Source: Stachybotrys elegans (lineage: Eukaryota; Ascomycota; Sordariomycetes; Hypocreales; Stachybotryaceae). Taken from it: a DNA stretch of 54,338 bases. The notes below the pieces were generated by a model that made no database searches, was not told the DNA's origin, and was given only the letters and a program-made list of their open reading frames with translations. Shown here in pieces: positions 1-10,035 of this stretch; the first letter of the stretch is position 1, and each line of letters starts with the position of its first letter. Made by a program: the position numbers and the translations under genes. The stretch lies in NCBI GenBank assembly GCA_020746835.1, contig JAGPNK010000047.1, positions 1-54,338 on the forward strand, given 5' to 3'.

Positions 1-298
1 TTGGTCTATATTTGATGTCCAGGGGTTGGTCTAGACAGTGCGTGTGTAGGGCTTGCCTTCGTGTATACCTCTAATGTCAAGCCGCCTAGTCCCAGGGAGT
101 AGTGTTGCATAATGACAAAAATTGGTATGTTTCTAGTGTTGGAAGCCATCCTGGCCTTAGTGAAAGCTGCTGAACTTCAAATCACCACTATATCGCTACA
201 TTGTGTAGATAAGCCCTGTTCAGACTCTGGCTTCCTTGAGAAGAAGCAGGGAGCATCAAAAGAAAGACGTGTGTGTAGTGTAATTGTATAGGTAACTT
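1..298. other. Unassigned sequence at window edge
   Basis: I see no convincing coding frame, RNA gene or repeat here. It runs into the GT32-like fragment that begins at about 299. Confidence 0.4.
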
Positions 299-470
299 AG
301 TTGACCAGCGTCTTAATAGCTAGATGGTTCGGCTTGGCGAAGACTACGTCCTATGCCAGCTGGAGAGTAGGGCGATTCCGGTCAGATTGGCCTCTTATTG
401 TGGTCATTCTCTATGCCCATGAGAAGATTGACCGAATTGTCGCTGCGGTGCATCGTTGGCCTAATCCGAC
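299..470 (-). pseudogene. Fragment of an OCH1-like (GT32) glycosyltransferase gene
   Basis: This segment aligns base by base, with scattered substitutions and small indels, to about 20840-21005, inside exon 2 of the intact glycosyltransferase gene at 20517-21522. Shared blocks include the stretch around GGTTCGGCTTGGCGAAGAC and the block around ATTGACCGA. The matching part codes for the middle of the enzyme, just downstream of its DxD region, and lies in the same orientation. Nothing of the start, the DxD motif or the C-terminus is present in the window. It is therefore a short relic of a duplicated gene or of a close family member. Confidence 0.8.
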
Positions 471-575
471 GCCTGTCATGAAGCGCTGAGCGGGCGTAAC
501 CTGAGCGAAAATTTGGAAGTTCATTGTTAACCGAATAGGCTATCTAACCATAAACCAGCAGAGGGGCAGCACCAC

Positions 576-2276
576 CTACTTCCTGCGGGCAGACCTCCTC
601 AGCGTCCTGTTATCACCCGCTACCATGATCTCCTGCGTGTTAGTGTCCGCGCTGGTCCTCTGTGGCCGCGCCCTGACCCTTGCTACGACCCTGCCCTTTC
701 GACTACCTCGGCCCTGGCCTCGACCCCGCCCTCGCCCTCCTCTGGTCGTGGTAGTTCCGCTCCCACTGCACTCGACAACAGGGGTAGTTTCCGATGAAGC
801 GTCTGTAGCGTCCGACGAGGCGTCCAATATGACACCTGATCCAACCCTCGGCAACGAGCCCGACACCACAATCGATCCCGCCCCCGGCGAGGTATCTGAC
901 AACGAACTGGACGAAACACTCGGTGCCCCGCGCAGCAATTCACGGGCCAGCAGCACCTGCTTGCGAACCTCTTGCACGTAGCAGGTGAGCTGCTTCCATA
1001 AGACCGCGCCCACTGTTCGTAGCAGCCAGTAGCCGCGGACGACCAGAGGGTCCAGGAATCGAATACCGTACAGACCCGGAACAGACGGGTTCTCGCGGCA
1101 GCGGTCGCGAAAGGCGACGAGTGCCGGGTCTATCGTTGATGCCTCCCAGCCCTCCACGTAACCGCCCCCCTCTCCGAGCCAAAAGTTCGGCACGTCCAGC
1201 TCCCACGAGTCAGGGCCAAGCCCCAGACGAGTCATTATAGCGGCATGCTCGACCTCACTCATGCCCGGGAAGACTTGGTATAGCAGGTCAAACATGTATG
1301 CCCTCCACTCCTTGATTGCGGGGAGGCCGTCTCCCACGTGGTCAACCAGCAGGTTGATTGCGTCCGTTGGGCCATTCAACCCTAGCAGCTGGGACCGGGT
1401 ATCTGTGTGAGCCGTATAACACGTGCAAGGCGACCAGTCGTGCGCGCAGTATGCCAGCAGCAGGTGGCTAACGTCGTCGGGGTCCACGTTGCACTCGTCG
1501 CCCACCTGGGCAATGAGGAACTGTCCGATGCACCGGAGGATAAGGCGTGCCCGCGCCTGCTCATGCGTCCGCGCCTGGAGCCACGCGTCGTCCGGTCTCG
1601 TATTCGAGGGTGGCAGCTCGATATAGGCAGCCAGGTGAATGACCGACTCCGACTCCGGTCGGTCAAAGACCAGGCGGCAGGCACTCACCTTTCTCCCCTT
1701 GGCGACCAGCCTCTCCCGCAAGCCCTGACCTGCTGCCCGGGGGACTGCACGGGGTGGAGGTAAGGGAAGAGTGACGCTGCCGAAGCCGGCCTCGTCGTGT
1801 CTCCTCGCCAGGTACATCTTGCCGTCTCGGACGATGGTCCCCATGCTCCTGCGACAAGCCGTATCTGGGGACTGCGGGACATCCAAGTCATAATCAAGGA
1901 TGAGGTCACCCTCCCGCTTACGCACCCCGATGATGTGCCGCCGGTGGATGGACACGGCATCGTGGTCCCACTGCGCGGCCTCTCCTCCGGCGTGTATAAC
2001 GCCTGCCAGCTCGGCCTCCACGTCTTGCGCCCATTGTATCCGGTGGATCTGCAGTGCGTCAGAAAGGACGCTGACATCCTCCCTCGACAACTTGTACACC
2101 CTCGCCTCCTCCTCGTCGCCTACAGACGCGCTCTCCGCCGTCACCTTTGGCGTCCTCCTGCCCCGCAGCCACCGGTAGGCGAGGTATGGCTCCCGGGTTG
2201 GAGGAGGGTTAGGCAAAAAGAGAGGCTCTCCAGGCAGGAAGGACCTGACGATATCTGCATCTATTTTGGCTGCCAT
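576..2276 (-). CDS. Hypothetical protein with RG-rich basic C-terminal tail
   Basis: An open frame of 566 codons on the minus strand. I chose the ATG at 2276 (MAAKIDADIVRSF); an ATG 45 bases further upstream would add 15 residues. The body (residues 1-440) is globular-looking, with Trp/Tyr-rich stretches such as YVEGWEAS and VRGYWLLRT. A Ser/Asp-rich linker follows, then a basic RG-type tail (GGRGRGRGQGRG, ending RRSARRK) of the kind seen in nucleic-acid-binding or nuclear proteins. I recognise no catalytic motif. Third positions are strongly GC-rich, like the helicase gene next door. It is divergently transcribed from that helicase over about 410 bp, so the two may share control. Function unknown; a nucleic-acid-related role is inferred only from the tail and neighbour. 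Confidence 0.75.
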   Translation of the reverse strand: MAAKIDADIVRSFLPGEPLFLPNPPPTREPYLAYRWLRGRRTPKVTAESASVGDEEEARVYKLSREDVSVLSDALQIHRIQWAQDVEAELAGVIHAGGEAAQWDHDAVSIHRRHIIGVRKREGDLILDYDLDVPQSPDTACRRSMGTIVRDGKMYLARRHDEAGFGSVTLPLPPPRAVPRAAGQGLRERLVAKGRKVSACRLVFDRPESESVIHLAAYIELPPSNTRPDDAWLQARTHEQARARLILRCIGQFLIAQVGDECNVDPDDVSHLLLAYCAHDWSPCTCYTAHTDTRSQLLGLNGPTDAINLLVDHVGDGLPAIKEWRAYMFDLLYQVFPGMSEVEHAAIMTRLGLGPDSWELDVPNFWLGEGGGYVEGWEASTIDPALVAFRDRCRENPSVPGLYGIRFLDPLVVRGYWLLRTVGAVLWKQLTCYVQEVRKQVLLARELLRGAPSVSSSSLSDTSPGAGSIVVSGSLPRVGSGVILDASSDATDASSETTPVVECSGSGTTTTRGGRGRGRGQGRGSRKGRVVARVRARPQRTSADTNTQEIMVAGDNRTLRRSARRK

Positions 2277-2689
2277 ATTTGCGTCTGCACAGGCTCTACT
2301 CGATGGACGAATTGATGGCATGTGTCTTGATGCTCAGTATAGCGATGTGTGTACTAATAAGAAAGTCAGGGATACAATAGGGAAGGGAGGAGTGTCGTAC
2401 AGTATATACCCGCGCCAGGAGGACCCGGCGCAGGGAACAAAGACATGATCGCAGCAGGGACCTACCCTCATACCACGCCACCATAATGGAGGATAGCCAC
2501 CCATGTCTGCAACAAAGAAAATGGCCCAAGGAAGGGATGAGCTGGGCATCTCCTATTCTCCTACAAAAGACTGGTAGGGAAGATGGTGCAGATCCGCGAA
2601 CCTGCGCTGCAACATAATCCAACTTACCTACGCACTGGCATACGGTATTGCCCTACCTCACACGCAGATACGATCCTCGTCCATCCACT
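2277..2689. promoter_or_regulatory. Divergent intergenic region between the 566-aa gene and the SNF2-like gene
   Basis: About 410 bp separate the two ATGs (2276 on minus, 2690 on plus). The region should hold both promoters. I see short AT-rich patches (GTATATACC near 2402) but no confident binding site. Frames that run through it do not continue into either gene. Confidence 0.45.
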
Positions 2690-5653
2690 ATGAGTACCCT
2701 GGATTGCCGCAGGAACAACGTCAAGGAGGATGATGCATCCTACTTTGGCCTGCCTTCACGGTGCAAGGAAGACCATACGGCTCTATATACCGATGACGCC
2801 ACCCTCGAGGTTGTAATGTGGACGCATGGTGGATATGATCTCACCCCACGAAAACTGTCCGAGTGGCTCGAGGGCTACACTGAAAAACGACTAAGCCAGT
2901 CACAAGATGCCGACCTCCCTCCTGTGCTTCCATGGTATATGAGTTGGTCTTCGTTCTGCCATGCCACAAGGGACGTGGGAGGAGAAAAGTCTAAGGAGGA
3001 GGTCGTGCCTCCGACTCTGGTGGCAAAGCTGCCTTTCAAGGATGAGGTATACGATCTCAGCCGTCAATCCGAGTTTCACAAGATGGTGACTGAGCTTTTC
3101 CTCGCGCTCCGCGATGGGCACTACAATCTTCAGTGTCAGGCGCCGCCAGGTGTCATCTTGATCTGCACGCCGGAGCAAGCTGACAAGTGGTCTAAGAGAG
3201 GCTGGGTAGGTTGCGTCCCGGAAGAGTTTAAGCTCGCAGAGGCGGGAAAAGACGTGATGGCGAACATATTTGGCGAGGCGCCCGCCGACGATATGCCAGA
3301 GCCGGAGGACGTCCTCGACATAGAGCCGGATGACAACGCCCTGCCCATCGACCGGGCCGTCCATGCTCTTACTCGCAGCAACACAGCTACCGGGCTCGCG
3401 GACGACAAGACACTCTGGCTGGAGGCCTGCGCCTTCTTCGGCCACGACCCGCATGAGATCAAGCTCGCAACTAAGCTCCCTGGGTGGCGCATCACCCCCC
3501 ATGGCTACCAGATGCTTGATGCGTACAAAATGGTACGGGCCATAGCGTCGGGCAAGTTCACCGGCACCTACAACGCGTCAGAGATGGGTGCCGGGAAGAC
3601 GCTGGAGACGCTGCTGGCCGCCTCTATCATCGCTCTGGCTCATATGTGCAAGGATGACGTGAGGGAGAACAGTTCTGTTCATACTGACGACCTGGACGCC
3701 GAGGAATGCCCCAGGGGGGCGGCCTTCGGGATCGCGTGTTACTGCCGGCAAGGCTCACTGACACACATGATCGCCTCTAAGAGGCTCGACCTGCCCCAGC
3801 TCCTCGTGTGCCTGGCCAATACGCGAAATCAGTGGGCGAAGCAGTGGTCCACTTACCTGCTACCCACGGTCGACCTTCACGATGCGCAGCGCACGAGGAT
3901 CAGCGACAACCCCCTGATTGTCCTCAACGTGGTAGCGCAGGGTGGCACGCTGGAGCACCCCGAGCGACACATCACGGGAGGCTGTCCTATCGGTGGCGAC
4001 ATGCCCAGTCTGTCGAGACAGCAGCTCCTCCCGACCTTTGAGCTCCGGCGCTCCGGCGATGAGACCAGCGAACTACCATCTAGGGACATCACTGTCACGC
4101 TGGCCGACGTCTACGCACAGTCGGGGAGATGTAAGGGCTACAATGGCAGCCTTATTAACCCCACGCCCATCCAGGATACTGTTGCGGGCAACCAGGCTAG
4201 GCTGATTAGGACCCGCGTGTTCATTGTCGTATCCTCTAACATGATGAGCAAGGCCCTGCCCGCGCTGACCAACAGCTCGCTCCACGGCAAGCTCTTTGTA
4301 CGCGCTTCTGAAGACGGTGAGGAGGAAGGCGCGGTGTACTCCTTTGCCTGGACTGTTAAGGATGCACTGCAGGTATCGGCCCTGTATTACGATGAGTGGA
4401 CGGAGGGTAGGGGCGCAGGGTCGAACATCATAAAGCGACTCACCGGCATGTGCTGCAATGTGCCATCTAGCCAGCGGCCCATCGTATCGCTGCTCAGCGG
4501 CACGCCCATGCCCAAAGAGCCCAAGGACCTCCTCACTACCCTCCCACTCGTTATAAAAGGACCACTCAAGGCTGAGAAGATCCTCGAACCCATCAATGCC
4601 GCCTACAAGAAGATCCAGAAGGCCGAAGAGGGGGAGGATATGAAAGCCAACCTCGATGCGTTCCAGGCATGCATGACAGAGGGCCTCTCAGGCGTCATGT
4701 TCTTTCGCATCCTCAACAAGCCATTCCTAGGCGTCATCCTCGACCCTCGACCCCCGTACAAGAAGTACCCCAACAAGTACGTCCCACTAGAGCCCGCGCT
4801 GCAGCTCAAGATCCGCCACCAGCAGACTCTATTCCAGGAGAGAGTCCGTCAGCTTGGCCAGCACAGCACCAGTGACTCCAACATCTGGAACCTGAAGGCG
4901 TTCCGCACGACCGTTCTGCAGGCCGTAACTCCAGGGATGGTGAACCAGCCCGAGGATTGGAATCCTGCTAACACGCCCGGTGGCATGGAGGCCACGCCTC
5001 TGCCGCGGCCCAACGTGAGCTGGGCCGACTGCAGCCAGCTGCGGGAGCTACGCAACCTCGTGGCCATGATACAGGCACCCAAGAAGACGCGGCACGTCCT
5101 CACGCTCTCGATATACCCGGCTACAGCCGCGCTCGCTACGGAGTGGCTCCGACAGCATCTCTCGCCTGACGAGTTCCGCATCGTTCTCATTAGCGCCCGG
5201 ATGAAGGTGGACGACAGGCCAGGCAACATCAGGAAGATCATGACCGACATAAAGAAGGGGAGGGACAAGCGGGCTGTAGTGATATGCTCTACCTACACGC
5301 TTATCGCTACCGGCGTCGACGGCCTCCAGAGATTCATGACACATCTCATCTTCCTAGGAATGCCATGGACCATCAAGGACCAGTCGCAGGCCATCGCCCG
5401 GTTGTGGCGGGAGGGGCAGGAGAAAGAGGTCTGCATAGCCGCCATATGTGGCGCCGAGGGCTCCATCGACCACGCTATCGCTATCAAGCTACGTACTAAG
5501 GGGCCTATCATCGACGCCATGCGCCGGGTCGGGCTGACCACGGAGGCGCTGGGCGCGCCAGCCACTGTTGTGGAGGGCACGGCCAGACACGCAGTCACAT
5601 CCTCTGGCCATATCGTCATATCGTCTAGTAGCAGCAGTAGCAGCGTCTCTTAG
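2690..5653 (+). CDS. SNF2-type helicase/ATPase-like protein
   Basis: Encodes 987 aa from the ATG at 2690; the frame is open about 40 bases further up but without an ATG. Superfamily 2 motifs appear in order. Motif I is SEMGAGKT (about residue 298), a basic QWAKQW stretch follows at about 385, and YYDEW stands in the place of the DEAH box (about 564). Motif III is LSGTPMP (about 603), motif V ATGVDG (about 870) and motif VI QAIARLWREGQ (about 903), which resembles the SNF2 consensus QAxxRxxRxGQ. The layout of two RecA lobes with a long insert between I and II fits SNF2-like DNA translocases. The box II variant DEW is unusual, and a large divergent N-terminal region of about 290 residues has no motif I can name. 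The C-terminus is a Ser run. It is probably nuclear, using ATP to move on DNA or displace proteins. No RING, bromo- or chromodomain is visible. Confidence 0.85.
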   Translation: MSTLDCRRNNVKEDDASYFGLPSRCKEDHTALYTDDATLEVVMWTHGGYDLTPRKLSEWLEGYTEKRLSQSQDADLPPVLPWYMSWSSFCHATRDVGGEKSKEEVVPPTLVAKLPFKDEVYDLSRQSEFHKMVTELFLALRDGHYNLQCQAPPGVILICTPEQADKWSKRGWVGCVPEEFKLAEAGKDVMANIFGEAPADDMPEPEDVLDIEPDDNALPIDRAVHALTRSNTATGLADDKTLWLEACAFFGHDPHEIKLATKLPGWRITPHGYQMLDAYKMVRAIASGKFTGTYNASEMGAGKTLETLLAASIIALAHMCKDDVRENSSVHTDDLDAEECPRGAAFGIACYCRQGSLTHMIASKRLDLPQLLVCLANTRNQWAKQWSTYLLPTVDLHDAQRTRISDNPLIVLNVVAQGGTLEHPERHITGGCPIGGDMPSLSRQQLLPTFELRRSGDETSELPSRDITVTLADVYAQSGRCKGYNGSLINPTPIQDTVAGNQARLIRTRVFIVVSSNMMSKALPALTNSSLHGKLFVRASEDGEEEGAVYSFAWTVKDALQVSALYYDEWTEGRGAGSNIIKRLTGMCCNVPSSQRPIVSLLSGTPMPKEPKDLLTTLPLVIKGPLKAEKILEPINAAYKKIQKAEEGEDMKANLDAFQACMTEGLSGVMFFRILNKPFLGVILDPRPPYKKYPNKYVPLEPALQLKIRHQQTLFQERVRQLGQHSTSDSNIWNLKAFRTTVLQAVTPGMVNQPEDWNPANTPGGMEATPLPRPNVSWADCSQLRELRNLVAMIQAPKKTRHVLTLSIYPATAALATEWLRQHLSPDEFRIVLISARMKVDDRPGNIRKIMTDIKKGRDKRAVVICSTYTLIATGVDGLQRFMTHLIFLGMPWTIKDQSQAIARLWREGQEKEVCIAAICGAEGSIDHAIAIKLRTKGPIIDAMRRVGLTTEALGAPATVVEGTARHAVTSSGHIVISSSSSSSSVS

Positions 5654-6186
5654 GTCACATGTGGAAGATGGACATGGGCCATGGGCTGCGGGCAAGGTGG
5701 TGCTGTTGCAATGGCCCGTGCAGCGCTTAGGCGCACCTGTACTATCCTTTTGTCCCGGCTCCCGCCCTGACACACTCCATCGCGCACAGGCATATGTCCT
5801 TTGTCTCAGCCCCAACTCTCTCTCTTAGTTCAGCTACGTTTATAGTCCTATTCCATAGCAAATAAAAACAAAGCCTCTTGTATCTCGTCTCAGCCTACCT
5901 ACACGAGATGACATACCTGGCCCAGTTAGTCTATATCTACTCCATGTAGTCCCTCCTGCCAGAATACAGCAGAGCGCCTACAGACAATATAAATACACCT
6001 TGCCAGCACCAAACGTATATCGCCATCGAATATAGTGTTGCTTGGAAACAATACCTTGATTCCCAGTCTAACCCAACTCAGTCAGCTCCCAACCATGATA
6101 CGCAGAAAGCGGTCCCCCCCCAATTGGATACCACACAACCACCTAAGAAGCAGCGGACGGGAAGCCACCATCGGGAAAATGGTCTG
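5654..6186 (+). other. Intergenic region with a possible alternative start for the next gene
   Basis: No gene is evident. An ATG at 6095 is followed 16 bases later by a run of eight C (6114-6121). Downstream of that run it is out of frame with the good coding frame that begins around 6124. One extra C would put this ATG in frame with the next gene, so the true N-terminus may lie here. Confidence 0.4.
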
Positions 6187-7948
6187 ATGCGTGTTGTATG
6201 GAAAAAGACGCCATTCCTCGGCAGCGATGGTCACGGAAACTACTATAGCACGCAATTTGTGTCTCGCGATGCCCTGGACATACGCTCTCACCGCAACCTA
6301 GAGCCCGAGATGCTGTCTTTCCAAGCCTTTGTGCAGGCCCTGGGGCGACCGCCTCACCTAGGAGAGGCCGCAGGCACCTGTTTTGAGGTGGCAATTCCAG
6401 GGCAGGCTAGTACATGGCCGCTGTACTCGGAGGAGTCATTCTTGCGCTTCAACAGAGAGCTCGATATGTTTATGGCAACAGAGAAGACTGAGGAGGCCAG
6501 GGCCCATGCCGTGGAAATCACTGTGCACGTAGGCCCGCTTGCACCATATCGAGCAGAGAATGATGTTGAGGGACAAGGTATGCACCACCATAGGCCGGGA
6601 TCTGCCGCGGGACAATACTATGCTAACACCACGCTAGAAGTCGAACAGGATGATAGCGATGCATCCATCCCAATGCAGAACCAACCTGAAGGAGAAGGGA
6701 ATGAGCTGCACAGTGGTAGAGACAGCATGATAGAGGATAATAGTACAGGCAAGGGGGATGATGTTGATCTTTCTGACGATGACACTATTCGAGTTGCGCA
6801 GCAAGACTCCGGAACACCACGGGAGGGTGCTGGGGGCTCTCCTCCCCACAACAACGACAACGCCGAAGGGGAGACGAACCTGGCGGCTCTGGACAACGAC
6901 GCTAGTGGGCCCGGCGGCTCGCCAAAAAAACCAGCCCGATCAAGGCACCACTAATAATGGGACAGCGGGAAAAGGGAACGGGGAAGTGGTGCCAGGCTCC
7001 GATAGGGAGGAAACGGAGAGCGACCTTGGACCTGACCGTCTGTGGATGTACTGGGATGAGGCCTGCGATTTCTGGCAGCGCAACCCAAACGACCGCACAT
7101 CCACGTTCACCTTACCCGAGTTTGGGCTGCCGGTCGAGCCACTATCAGCGATACGCGTGTTTCTCGTGGTCAAGGCCACCTCCCGCGCCGACATACACAC
7201 CATCTCGCTTTCCCACCAAGAGATGATCTTCTACCTAGCGGCCGTGGCTCACGTGTGGGCCGCTGTAGACAAGGGTGTGGTGGAGGACTTGGGCGGCGCC
7301 CGCGGTGAGATCATCTACGGGCTCATTGCCAATAGACCCCGGTGCCCCACGCTCATTTGCACTCGGGACAAGAAGGACAGCGAGGCGTGGGCAGACCGTC
7401 TTGCCCGGTGGTGTGGCGCGTCCTATATTTCAGAGCCCATCCTGGCCGTCGCGCGCCTGGGGCCCGACGTGTGTACGGGGTCCTACCCGGTGACAGGCAG
7501 CGCCGTCTCTCTCCGCTCCCTGCAGCCCGACATCTTCATCCCCTCTACAATAGAGGCTTCTTATCCTACCAACCCTAGTCTAGCAGAGCTACGGGAGACG
7601 GGTCTGTGCCACATGCTCCAAGGTAGTCGCAAGGGGCAGTACACCCCAGATCGTATGATCCTCGTCCTCGACATGGAGAGCATTGGCGAAAACAGATTCC
7701 GGCAGATATTCACAACCAAAGCGACACTCAGTGGAGCTCAGCATACTATTGATATCCACACCATGGTTTCCCTGGCTGGGTTATGCCGGTGGGACTTTGT
7801 CCAGACAGACGGGACGCACGCGCAAGATCCAGCACCGGCTAACTGGCTGGTGCTCCTACAGGAGTGTTCCGATCCCAAACGTACTCTTATCACTCACCAG
7901 AAGGGACTGTACACCCTAGAGGACATGAATCCTGCCCTTCGAGTGTAG
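6187..7948 (+). CDS. Hypothetical protein, reading frame broken at an A7 run
   Basis: Two overlapping open frames look like one gene. The first, from the ATG at 6187 (MRVVWKKTPFLG), ends at 6954 in an acidic, Asp/Glu/Asn/Gly-rich linker. The second frame carries on with the same kind of linker (GTTNNGTAGKGNGE) and then a globular domain of about 310 residues (WMYWDEACDFWQRN to DMNPALRV) ending at 7948. The switch fits best at seven A (6924-6930), where removing one base restores continuity. I found no intron with good splice sites that would do the same. It may be an assembly error, a real frameshift or an inactive gene. Base composition is GC-rich like the two genes to the left. No known domain recognised. 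Confidence 0.6.
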
Positions 7949-8085
7949 TGCTGCTGCTCACTACCCATCTCGTGCAATCTATCAGCTATTTATGGATGGG
8001 GAAGGGTATCGTGAATACGCATAGCACCTAGCTTGTCGACATATCACAATAGTTATCCATTAAGTATACATGCATGGCTGTCCAA

Positions 8086-8172
8086 GTGTCATCTATTGAT
8101 TTGATACTGTCTTTATTATCAGAGGGACTCGAGGTCGCTGGTCTGTATCCCATTGGGGCATACATTCATGGC
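8086..8172 (-). repeat. LTR-like dispersed repeat, fragment 1
   Basis: A decayed copy of the terminal part of the repeat seen most fully at 31777-32300. It keeps the blocks TGTCATCTATTGATTTGAT and GGTCTGTATCCCATTGGGGC. It is in reverse orientation relative to the 31.8-kb copy. Confidence 0.7.
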
Positions 8173-8857
8173 TGTGCTAGAAACACCAAGGCTGAGGAAC
8201 CAAGGCTGAGGAATTCTATTACGGAGCCGGCAGGACCGTGCACACAACAAAGGAGACAATATCCGTTACCTTCCTTCCTGATCTTCTTTGTCATGTCTTT
8301 CCTCGCCTCTTCTGTTCCTTGTCTTTCACCTCTTCCCCACTTTCTCCCACCCAGAGCTCCCTTCTTTCACATTCCGTCATGTGCGTCACAGCCACGCGTC
8401 AGACGGTATCCCCTGCCTTCCCTTTTGGCCTTTCTCGCCTCTTGTCACATTCGGCATGTACAACCAGCCCGCTTGCCCTGTCCGCCGTACCACAATAATG
8501 TCTGTGCTTGCAACAATATACCTTGAGAAAGGCGTGTCAACGCTCAAAGCCATTTTGACTGGCGCAATTTAGGATTGTGCGCACGGAGGCATATTCATAG
8601 GAAGTGGTGGGGTCCCGCCGTACATGGCTAAACACAAAGAATATCCTGTGGCCATGGGGCTTTAATGGACAGAAATGAGGGGATCATACTGTACAGGGAG
8701 CAGCTTACATAGTCAACCAGTAGATAGCCATCTGAGTAAGATAGCCACCTTAGAAGTGTATTAATATGAGGCTTGCTCTGGCAAATACAGACCGGTCTAG
8801 TACTCAAAGCTGTCCAGCAGAACCACGGCGGTATATATACAATTCACATAATCTCCG
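8173..8857. other. Pyrimidine-rich intergenic stretch upstream of the 8858 gene
   Basis: Between about 8270 and 8500 the plus strand is strongly C/T-rich, and three frames are open at once, a sign of composition rather than coding. A TATA-like GTATATATAC at 8831 lies 27 bases before the ATG at 8858. No gene called. Confidence 0.4.
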
Positions 8858-9868
8858 ATGCCTTCACCCAGCACCATGCTCGGAGCACACACTCAGACGA
8901 AGGCAGTGTGCGTCCAAGTCACAACGGCAATGGAGAACATGAAGAGTGCCCTCCAGCGGGTCGAAATGGCCAAAGGGGCAGGGTCTGTCTACATGTCAAC
9001 GGACATGCCTGTCCTGCAAGATCTCAAGATCCGCACCATCCTTCTCCACCGCGCTCTTGTCAATACATTGCGGGCTAATGGAGATGAGGATGGGGAAAGT
9101 GAGACCGCCAAGGAGTCCGCCAAAGCTCCAATATACCGGATACTTCCTCTCTCACGTACATGCGGTGCGCAGGGCCTGACACTAGATGGATCGGAGATCC
9201 CTCGGCTAATGTGTCAGGACAACATCTCTGCGCTGGTTGCCTACTACTCTGATGGTGATATCGTGGCCAAGCCGCCAAACGAGGACCTCACTGGAGATGA
9301 CGCCAATTTCCTTCAGATTGCGCGACTCCTCGTGCAGTCCCGCACACGGGCCGCGCGCCAGCTCGCATGCTATCGCCATGCATCAATGAGCCTGCACCGA
9401 GAGGCTGTAGCCCTTACGCAAGCCCAAGAACACTCGAGCGCCATTGGAACAATGCTCGAAGCCAGGGCCACATCCCTCGGATTGGGATTCGAGTTCCTGA
9501 AACGCGCCCTGCAGGATGGCGCCTTGCTCAATACTGTGTGTCAGGGTCATGCGGGGCTCGTGCTACTTCTCCCTGATCATGATGGGCTTTACCCCGGTGC
9601 AACCAGCCCGCAGCCTTCAAAGAATGTATTGCCCGAGGTTCAGGATACGGTTCATGTCCGGGAACAGGATAGCTGGACACGGGCCATGTGCACACTCGGC
9701 GCTGAGGCCATGCACAGGACACTGGGGATACAAAGAGAACCTTCAATAGCCTGGTTGGGAATCCGTAGAAGGCTAGGCCCTGGAACAAAGAGACCTGTGG
9801 ATATAGAGAAACTGCGCCTCCTTGATGGAGTGCCTGGCTGTCAATGCACAGCGTTGGAGTCCGAATAA
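8858..9868 (+). CDS. Hypothetical protein, paralogue-like to the 10036 gene
   Basis: A single open frame of 336 aa from the ATG at 8858 (MPSPSTMLGAHTQ). It is mostly helical-looking with no signal peptide or membrane segment. The C-terminal third contains HAGLVLLLPDHDG, then DSWTRAMC, and ends with GCQC near the stop. The next gene has the same order: HRGLLALLPLQDQG, DSVWAKSMC and GCSC. This suggests a tandem, strongly diverged pair. The four-residue Cys motif near both C-termini could bind metal, but two cysteines alone are not enough to claim it. Same strand as the SNF2-like gene and of similar GC-rich character. Function unknown. Confidence 0.7.
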   Translation: MPSPSTMLGAHTQTKAVCVQVTTAMENMKSALQRVEMAKGAGSVYMSTDMPVLQDLKIRTILLHRALVNTLRANGDEDGESETAKESAKAPIYRILPLSRTCGAQGLTLDGSEIPRLMCQDNISALVAYYSDGDIVAKPPNEDLTGDDANFLQIARLLVQSRTRAARQLACYRHASMSLHREAVALTQAQEHSSAIGTMLEARATSLGLGFEFLKRALQDGALLNTVCQGHAGLVLLLPDHDGLYPGATSPQPSKNVLPEVQDTVHVREQDSWTRAMCTLGAEAMHRTLGIQREPSIAWLGIRRRLGPGTKRPVDIEKLRLLDGVPGCQCTALESE

Positions 9869-10035
9869 AGAACTAAGAGAGGAAAAGTGATGTACCCTTC
9901 CTTTGTTTATCTTGCCACGTCTTAGTGTAAATATACACAGTTGAATATATGATGCTAGTAGCGAGCCACAGAGTAATATTCAGGACATTAGTTTCTTATC
10001 CTATCGTTGGTGTGTGGTCGATTACTTTTCTCAAT

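Noticed and set aside
1797..2315. 172-codon frame on plus opposite the 566-aa gene
   Set aside because: GC-rich antisense shadow; no start context and no family motif.
8074..8572. Three overlapping frames (86-150 codons) on plus
   Set aside because: All open together because of pyrimidine-rich sequence; the first part lies in an LTR-like fragment.
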